64,000 nt of DNA from Trissonchulus latispiculum (taxonomy: Eukaryota > Nematoda > Enoplea > Enoplida > Ironidae). The notes below the pieces were generated by a model, which saw only the letters and a list, made by a program, of their open reading frames with translations, did not search any database and had not been told where the DNA came from. Both the position numbers and the translations under genes were made by a program. Location of the stretch: the NCBI GenBank assembly GCA_030248195.1, contig JASAND010012859.1, positions 62,001 to 126,000 on the forward strand, written 5' to 3'. Each line of letters starts with the position of its first letter. The stretch's first letter is position 1. This document shows positions 56,725-64,000 of the stretch, piece after piece.

Positions 56725-57511
56725 GTTCGACAAAGACGGACAATTGATTCCTGATCAAACGGTCACAAATAAAAAGCCAGATCCGATATCTGAATCTACC
56801 TCTACTCATACCGAGCTTCCATTGAACTCAAAGGCCGTGGTGGTTTCATCTGTTCCAGTGGTGATTCAGAATTCTACTTTTCCCACTCACCTGGGCGCGA
56901 GTGCTGTCAGTAATGATTTTGGCGACAGCTCGTTTGATATGGCTGATTTTTTAAAAGATTTGGATAAACTAAATTTGACTACCAACGTTGAGCCATCGGA
57001 TTTGACCTTCTGTAACAGGTATATAAATTTTTCTACTTCATTCTTTCTTATTTATATATGACAGAAGTCTATCTTCACTTATTTAATTTCAAACTATACC
57101 AATAAATTATTTCTTAAGAAGAAGGAGAGGGGAGGGGGTGAAACCCCCCCCAAACCCCCCCAAGCACACGTATGTTCTCGACAACCTTTTTCTGTCTTGT
57201 GCCATATAAAGAATTGTGTTAATATAGAAGCTTCTGCTATTTTGCTATTGTTCCAGAAACTTGAAAATTTTCTAGCAGCAGATTCCTTATGTATGCTTGA
57301 CGTACTTAGTTTTGTTTTTAGGAAGGAAATGAAGGATGATGGCACCCATACTGATGATACTACTCTAGAATTTCAGAAGCCTTTAGTTGTAACTATTTAT
57401 GAGAAGGAACCGAAGGTTTCACATTGTGGAAAATGTGGAAAGAGTGGCCATAAAAATTCTTTCAATAAACGCACTGGAAGATTTGGATGCCCAGTTGCCG
57501 CAGAAGAGTAA
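56725..57511 (+). CDS. 3' end of a gene with a zinc-knuckle-like C-terminus
   Basis: Two exons, 56725-57018 and 57322-57511, join in phase (AG+G gives Arg) and end at TAA 57509-57511. The first (acceptor CATTTCCAG, donor AACAG|GTATAT) encodes a Ser/Thr/Pro-rich acidic segment with FDMADFLKDLDKLNLTTNV, a likely amphipathic helix. The second encodes CGKCGKSGHKNSFNKRTGRF and then GCPVAAEE, a C-x2-C-x4-H-x13-C spacing resembling a zinc knuckle or small zinc ribbon. The first exon starts on the last base of a codon, so the 5' part lies upstream and is not found. Family not recognised; function unknown. Host gene or transposon gene both possible. Confidence 0.5.
57121..57174. mobile_element. Right-end fragment of the CAGACATGTGC MITE
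   Basis: The sequence from the G-run to CCCAAGCACACGTATG matches the right end of the MITE at 48812-48995, including the C-runs. The left part is lost. It lies in the intron of the zinc-knuckle-like gene. Confidence 0.65.
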
Positions 57512-59562
57512 GATTCTTGCTGCCAAATATAAGAATTAAATTAATACGTAAACTTATTACCCCTTTAAAAACTAAATGTCTTAATATTAACTAAATCTTT
57601 ATTTACAAAGTCAAACAAGGAGTGAAACTGAAAAGGAACAATGCTTATGACTAACGAAAAACAAGTAACTTCTCAGATAAAATTTGAATGGGCCGACGCA
57701 AAACGAAACACCAATTGGGAGAACACCCTAATACCAGAAATACTTTTAATATAATACATCTTCCGCCATCACAACTGTTATAAAAGTCGCTTTACCCAAT
57801 AATTAAACAACCAACTTAACTATACCCTACTTTATTTTTAATTTTAGATACTATGCCAAACATGAACAAAATAGCACTTACTCTGTCCAGGAGAATTAGT
57901 GAGATTGTCATGTGCAGTGAAAAGGTGGACTAGAATACATTTGTTAATTGTTTTATTGTTACAAGTGGTAATTGAAAGTATTTGTGAATTAAAAAAAGTG
58001 TTAAAAAGGTCAAGAATAATCGAGTCAAACAATTAAAACAATGAATTATTTGCATGCTTAGAGACGTTTCAGATTATTCTGTTTAAAGATTGTCATGTAA
58101 GATAGGGATGAACTTCAACAGCCAACGACAATTTGACATTCTGCGAATTGCGCTATACGAAGGATAGAATTACACCATGGTCTTATAAATTATTTGAGGC
58201 ATAAGTTTTGATAGCAAGTTACCTCTTCAGCTGCCAAGAGGCTAAACATTTTTCTGAAAGTTTAAAGCTTACTAATTAGTAATGGAAAAGGATTTGTATT
58301 AAAATCTTTATATAACTAAGAAGCTCCAGGTGCGCTCTATCTCATTATGTAAAAATCTCACCAAAGCGCTCTATTATACCCGAGTTATTCTGAGTTAAAT
58401 TTCTATTGCAACCGAGGCGTATCGGCGCTGTTAAAGTACACCCTTCCAACATAGTTTAGTTTGACAGCTGTTTCTATTCGAGTCCATAGGAAAATTAATT
58501 GCACTACATCATTCTGAAGAAGATGCTAACCTTTCTAAGTGAGATGAATTAAAGCAGAACTATTAAAATTTATAACTTTGGTTACTTGTTTGAATTTAAT
58601 AAACTCCCCTCCTAAAATTTCCTAACTCAGAAACACTAATAACCCGAACTTTTTTCTTTTTACCCATGTAATACCGTCCAGTCTATTTCACCACTAATAA
58701 ACCAAACGCCTCTCAACATTCAAAAAAACAACCCGGTCTTTAATCCCTAACCCGAGAAAGTTTGCGTTAAGTTTCTGAAAGGGATTTCTTTGAAACATAT
58801 GTAGATGATTCAGACGGAGCTAATCCAGGAGTGAAATTATGTGGAATAAATAAGCACAGGGTAGACTTTGTGAAGGAAGGAGTGAAGCGAAATTAAATGA
58901 ATGGATGGCTCAGATCAGAAATGAATGGTGCAATGCGGTAGATCTACCTGGAAAACAGGGAAGCCAAACTAACCCGGGAATAATGAACTAGATAAGTAAA
59001 ATCAAGAACATATTAAAAAATCAAAATACATAAAAGGAGTAGGTTCGGAGTATATTTTAAGGAGTGAGAACGGAATATGTTTGGAGTGACTCGGAGAATA
59101 AAACTGTGGATGTAGGAAGGATTGGGAAGGTAATGGTAAGAATCCATGAAAGTTGACAAAGTGGGCTCAAAGAATGCACAGTATAATCTATGAGTGGCTC
59201 GGAGACCAAACCCTGAGTGGACAGGAACTTAGCTTAATGTAAGAAGAATTAAGACAAATTTGGTAAAAAACTTAAGGTATGATCACATTAGGGTATGTGT
59301 AAGTAAGGAGTGAATCAATAAAAACGTAAATTAGTCCTTGACGTTGGTTAACATTACCCCAACATTATTTAAACATTGCTCAGACAACTCGGTGCAAGCT
59401 TGCTGTATGCTCTGTGTATACTCAGTGTTGGCTCGGAGTGACTCTTACTGAAAATCAATATAAGCGACAAAGTACAGGAAGTAAAATCAATAAAAGCGCG
59501 AACAACAAAGGCAACGAGATACCAAGTCTACAAAGCTTACATTGAAACTCAATCAGAACAAG
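57512..59562. other. Non-coding stretch upstream of the polymerase element
   Basis: No gene supported. Between 58800 and 59500 GGAGTGA-type words recur (AGGAGTGAA, GGAGTGACTCGGAG), hinting at a decayed tandem repeat. The left end of the polymerase element could not be placed. Confidence 0.4.
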
Positions 59563-59685
59563 ATGTCTAGTTGTGATTACAATAAACCATACCAGTGTGG
59601 CACTTGTGGTCAGATGTTCACCAGAGCATTTAACCTACAGCGTGATGTTCAAAACCTTCACAGTGCCCAACCAGACTATAGTTAA
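59563..59685 (+). CDS. 40-residue ORF with a damaged C2H2 finger
   Basis: ATG 59563 to TAA 59683-59685 encodes one finger, YQCGTCGQMFTRAFNLQRDV then QNLH. Spacing is that of a C2H2 finger, but the first zinc histidine position holds Asp (QRD where QRH is expected), so metal binding is probably lost. It lies 83 bp before the finger-polymerase reading frame, in a different frame, and may be a remnant of an earlier gene or exon of the same element. Confidence 0.5.
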   Translation: MSSCDYNKPYQCGTCGQMFTRAFNLQRDVQNLHSAQPDYS

Positions 59686-59768
59686 TAAAAGAAGAAAGTT
59701 AATAAAGGCGAGGAGGTACATATAAACGATAAGTCTTTCAAACCTAAAGAGCATCTTTCTTTTCAATC

Positions 59769-62392
59769 ATGTCTGGAATTTCTCAGTTAAACGCGGCCAT
59801 TGAAACGTGTGTTTGGAAGGGAAACCTGGTGATTACCCAGGGCCTAAGAGACAAAGCCATCTCCATAATTAAAAGTGAGTGGGATGGTAAAGAGGTAATT
59901 GGGACCGATGAGTTTTGGACATACGCCCAATCCCTTCCCCAGGAAGCTCCTCCACCACCAGCTAACACTTCCCACGTCTGCCCCACCTGCAAGGAGACGT
60001 TCCCCTATTTGGTCGAGCTGCAAAAGCACAAGGCGACCCATTCTTCCAGACCCTTATTCCATTGCCCTAAATGTGAGAAGTCGTTCACCGAGAAACATAA
60101 CATGACCCGACATTTCAAAAAATTCCACCCCAACGAAACTCCATCCTACGAATGCCGAAAATGCGGCTTTACAAACAGAACCTACAAGGGTTACCAGGGC
60201 CAGCTTAGAACTCACCGAGAAGCCCCAAAAATTCAGGATCCCAGAACTCTTAGGCAGACCCACTTCTCCAACCTTCCAACTGAGGACGCCCCCAAGTTGA
60301 CTAGGAGTATTGCAAAGGATCTCCCCGAGGACCTAGCCCAGATCTACAGAGAAAATTGGAGTAGAATTAGGACTCGATATCTTGTTTCATCTGGCATCCA
60401 AAACAGGTACAACTTCATGATGGACAGTGACTCTCAGATTAAGGATCTGGTCAAAATTATTTTCAAACTTCAGAGATGGCAATTTAACCTTTCCTTTGGA
60501 TTTGTGCTTAGGAATATTGAAGACGGGGAATTGAGCTACTACTACCCATCTGGAAATAACCGGTATTTCGACGAACCTATCCACATTTCAAATGAAGGCG
60601 ATCTGGGAAAAATTTACTATGAGTTGGACCGGGGAGACATTTTAGAGTGGGTTAGGCAACAACGCCCTAATACAAAGTGGACTGTCCACCAAATTACAAA
60701 TGTTTGCTTCTACATTAATAAGTTGATTTCGTGCGCAGTAGGCGAAGCCAGGTATCTATCCGATTACGTGAAAATAATCGAGGTCTAAATGCATTGGTCA
60801 GTAATAAAAATACTGGGAAGCCCTACCAAGATGAAAGGTGTTTCTTTAGATGTTCAGCGCTGGCATCGGGATCTAAAATTACCTGTTTAGAGGAAAGAAC
60901 AAATGAGCTAATTGAGTAGTGGGTACAACCTGGGGAAGAATTTAATGGGGTTTGCCTTGAGGATTTGGATGAAATCGAGGATAAATTTGATATTGCAATT
61001 ACGGTTTACGAACTTGGTCCCACAGTTGAAGAAGCCGATGAGGAACCTGAGTACCTGAATGAACTCGTAATTCGGAACCATGAAAGAGATCAAGAAATCA
61101 CGGAAATTGCAGCCAAACTTATTCGAAGACCCCTGGGAAAGAAATCCAGGAAGATGGCCCTAAATATTTACGAAAACCACTTCCTTTTATTAAAAATCTC
61201 AACAAGTTCACCCTTACCTGGAAGTGTTCGAACTGCGAGAAGCTGTTTCATCATCACGGAAACTTCATGCAGCACTCTAAACGTTGCGAGGTGGGCATCA
61301 CACATATCTTTCCTGGGGGAGGAGTTGGACCTACTAAAACGATACTGCAGAAAATTAGTAATCTGGGAATCCCTGTCCCTGAATGGTACTACCCGTTTAG
61401 AATAGCCTACGATTTTGAGTGCATGTTTAAGCCGACTGATAAGAAAAGCGGGCCCAAATTGATTTACGAAAAAGAATTAATCCCTGGTTCAGTTTCTATT
61501 GCATCCAATGTCCCTGGTTATGAAACTCCAAAATTGCCTAATTACGACTGGGGATCCCTACGATTTAGTGGTCCGAATGAAAGAGTACATGGAGGAGATA
61601 GCCGATAAAGCGTACGAACTGCTTAGGGAAATCTACGAGCCGACACTTTCTGGTTTAGCCGAACACGAAAAACTTCTAGCCGAATTCGAAGCATGGTTAA
61701 AGGAAGTTCCGACTCTGGGATTCAACTCTGGGAAATTTGATATGAATCTTATAATGTCTTGTCTGATTACAAACTTAATCCTAAATGGTCAAGAAACCAA
61801 GTATGTGGTCAAAAAGAATAACAACTACATGGCCCTCTCCACTCCTAAACTGTACTTCCTAGACATTACAAACTACCTTGCCGATGGTACCTCATACAAA
61901 AAGTGGATAAAAGGTTTCAAAATTGAGGAGCAAAAGGGTGCCTTCCCTTACGAAGCTTTCACTTCCCTCGAGTTCCTTGACAAAGAATTCCCTCATCGAG
62001 ACCTCTACTACTCAACCTTGAAACAACAAGAAATTTCAGATGAGGACTTCACAGCCGTTGTAGCGGCATGGAGGAAAAATAAATTTAAAACAGTAAGGGA
62101 TCTCCTTATTTGGTACAATAATTTGGATGTAGGGCCCTTCCTTCAAGCAACGGAGAAAATGGTAGACTTCTGGAAAGCTATGGGGATTGACATGTTTAAA
62201 AGTGGGGCTATCTCTCTACCTGGCTTAGCCTACAAACACATGATGAACAAAATTCCCAAACATACCATCCTTCCTCTCTCCAGCAGATTCACCCAAAATT
62301 GGCATAAATTAATAAAAGATAATATAGTTGGGGGTCCTAGCTTAGTCTTTCACAGATATGCGTCCGTCAAAACATTTTGCAACGGCGAGTAG
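59769..62392 (+). pseudogene. Broken C2H2-finger / B-family DNA polymerase gene of a mobile element
   Basis: The reading frame 59769-60788 (339 residues) has three C2H2-type fingers (CPTCKETFPYLVELQKHKAT, CPKCEKSFTEKHNMTRH, CRKCGF) and then a domain with VRQQRPNTKWTV. Homology goes on in another frame from about 60776 (NTGKPYQDERCFFRC), passes an in-frame TAG at 60917-60919, shifts near 61200 into a frame with another finger (CSNCEKLFHHHGNFMQH), and shifts back near 61530. B-family 3'-5' exonuclease motifs are visible: YDFEC (61408), GFNSGKFD (61718) and YNNLD (62114). It stops at TAG 62390-62392 before the polymerase palm (no DTD motif). Such proteins replicate self-synthesising Polinton-like elements or related viruses integrated in animal genomes. 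Three frameshifts, a stop and 3' loss make it inactive. Confidence 0.8.
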
Positions 62393-62420
62393 ACAGAAAT
62401 CACTGTGACACAGTCACTGA

Positions 62421-62603
62421 GGTCCCACGGTGTACAAGGGTTCCGGATGTTATGCTAGTGCGGTGCGATTGTGGCCAACATAGGTCTCATGGTGTACAGT
62501 GGTTCTGGATTGTCTGCTGATGTAGTCTGATTTGGCCAACTCAGGTCTCAAGGTGTACAGGGGTACAGGATTCTATGCCGGTCAAGTCTGACTTTGTCCA
62601 GCG
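62421..62603. repeat. Three tandem copies of a ~62-bp unit
   Basis: Units start near 62421, 62484 and 62545, each with GGTCTCA(T/A)GGTGTACA or GGTCCCACGGTGTACA, then GGTT(C)..GGAT, then TCTGA(T/C)TTTG.CCA. They start right after the truncation point of the polymerase gene. Confidence 0.75.
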
Positions 62604-63526
62604 AAAAACGAGTCCAGTGGGACAGACTATGTCCATTGGAACAGATTCTGTCCACTGCTACTGAATTTTGTCGAATGAAATGCGACAATGACACTCGGAA
62701 TCGGAAATCGTCTGCTGGGTCTGGAGTCAGGCAAACATTGACATGTCTGGCGGGTTCGGTTTGTGACTTCGGATTGTGGCCGAGCACGGAACGCGTCCAC
62801 AGCAGGTGTAAAACGGGACGCTTAAAAACTGTAAAAAACGCTGTAAAACGCTTAAAGGAAAAAAGGTAAAGCTTAAAAAACAATGCCTCATCGCTAATAG
62901 GACGTACAGATGCAGGTACACTCTAGACTTGAGACTAAACACACACAATGGGTACTCTTTTAGGTACTCTGGGTTATGCATAGTTCTCTTAACCTATGCC
63001 ACAAATTACCAATTGCAATCAGCGGACATGCTTAAGAATCTTCAATCATTAATTGCCTCTAATCGAATTAAATGCAACTCCTGGGTAACTGAGTTCTTAC
63101 ACAGACGAACGCAATATCACCTACGCTTACATTGAGATGAAGGAACAAGATGAAGCTACTAGACCTGGCAGACAACGCATCATCTTAGGCAAGGTTACAA
63201 TATAGGACGGAGCTCGATCAATGGCAAATGGCCCACACCTACTTATGAGCATAACGAGCACGAAATCTTGGTCCAGTGAACACCCTGCATAAACATAACC
63301 TACCAAATTCCTACCTGACGATCAGGGAACGAGTGATTTATTTACACTGCAGAATCATAAAAAACAAGTACACTTGGCAGAAGCCTGTCAACAATATAAA
63401 AAAGACTACAGTCAGCAATATAGTTTGCACCAAAAAATTCAAACTTAATATAGGCATTGGCGGAATTTATGGGTCCGTCACGTTAAACTCCACCGCGAGT
63501 GCAGAAGGTTTCCGGAAAGTTGACGA
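62604..63526. other. Non-coding stretch
   Basis: No gene supported. Open frames are short and without domains. Confidence 0.5.
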
Positions 63527-64000
63527 TTTGTCTAGAAATATTTCGAGACAAGTTGACAACTTTCGAGACATTTCGTCGAGATAACTTTTACCTTTCGAGA
63601 CATTTACAAAATATTTCTGGAAACATTACGTAACTGTCTAGAAAGTTTCAGGCATATTTCGAGACTTTTGTAAATATTTCGAGACTTTGGAAAATATTTC
63701 GAGACTTTTGAAAATATTTCGAGACTTTTGTGAATATTTCAAGACTTTTGAATATATTTCGAGACTTTTGAAAATAGTGGCAAGAAATAAGTCTCGAAAA
63801 TTTAAAATGTCTAGAAACATTGTCTAGAACTATGAAACTGTCTCGAAATGCATAAAATGTCTAGAAAGATTGTCTAGAGATATGAAACTGTCTCGAAATG
63901 TAAAAAATGTCTAGAAATATGAAAACGTCTCGAAATGTAAAAAATGTCTAGAAACATTGTCTGGAAATATGAAAATGACTCAAAATGCATAAAGTGTCGA
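63527..64000. repeat. Short-unit array of TTTCGAGAC and inverse GTCTCGAAA
   Basis: At 63657-63778 a unit of about 20 bp, ATATTTCGAGACTTTTGAAA, repeats five to six times. From 63790 onward the inverse GTCTCGAAA alternates with GTCTAGAAA about every 25-45 bp. The layout, inward-facing arrays of opposite sense, resembles the hexamer-array MITEs, but the element continues past the window. Confidence 0.8.

Noticed and set aside
59783..60584. Minus-strand frames across the polymerase-element gene
   Set aside because: Shadows of the plus-strand finger/polymerase frame, which carries clear motifs.
1..64000. Frequent TACGTA words throughout the window
   Set aside because: They look more common than base composition predicts, but I did not count them and the word is palindromic; not reported as a signal.
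1..64000. CRISPR arrays, bacterial operons, rRNA genes
   Set aside because: None present; the direct repeats seen are microsatellites, minisatellites or transposon arms in a eukaryotic genome.

Overview
This window is eukaryotic, from an animal. The DNA is AT-rich, genes are split by GT-AG introns, exons are small and much more GC-rich than their introns, and the one gene that can be named with confidence is a SoxD (Sox5/6/13-type) transcription factor, a family known from bilaterian animals. Full-length LTR or LINE elements are absent. Most of the window is instead non-autonomous DNA transposons, tRNA-derived repeats and simple repeats. The species cannot be named; an invertebrate with a transposon-dense genome is most likely.

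Layout. 1-23.9 kb has no gene I can support. It holds tRNA-like SINE heads, microsatellites and several terminal-inverted-repeat (TIR) elements whose ends can be fixed by target-site duplications (TSDs): a hAT-like MITE at 9159-9541, TTAA-flanked elements at 10750-11728 and 12903-13671, and an element with a perfect 8-bp TSD at 15021-15980. 23.9-29.4 kb is a nine-exon SoxD gene. Its exon phases join without a break into a 569-residue protein with a glutamine/leucine-rich coiled coil, a PLNL motif, an HMG box split by two introns, and the SoxD-specific basic segment after the box. 29.4-47.7 kb is again transposon territory. It includes a nest four elements deep (31809-37424) and a long palindromic element (45807-46430). 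47.8-54.4 kb is a plausible gene with one double-stranded-RNA-binding-like domain, a weaker second one, and an acidic C-terminus. It shows an in-frame TGA in its first recognised exon and may use part of an old reverse-transcriptase remnant as an exon. 56.7-57.5 kb holds the last two exons of a small gene ending in a CxxC...GH...C zinc-knuckle-like segment. 59.6-62.4 kb is a broken, 3'-truncated copy of a self-replicating element encoding C2H2 fingers fused to a B-family DNA polymerase exonuclease domain. The window ends in tandem and inverted short repeats.

The genes do not form a pathway. They are independent host genes set in a dense bed of transposons. The most unusual material is the transposon architecture (hexamer-array hAT MITEs, nested insertions, shared TTAA termini) and its possible contact with the dsRBD-like gene.
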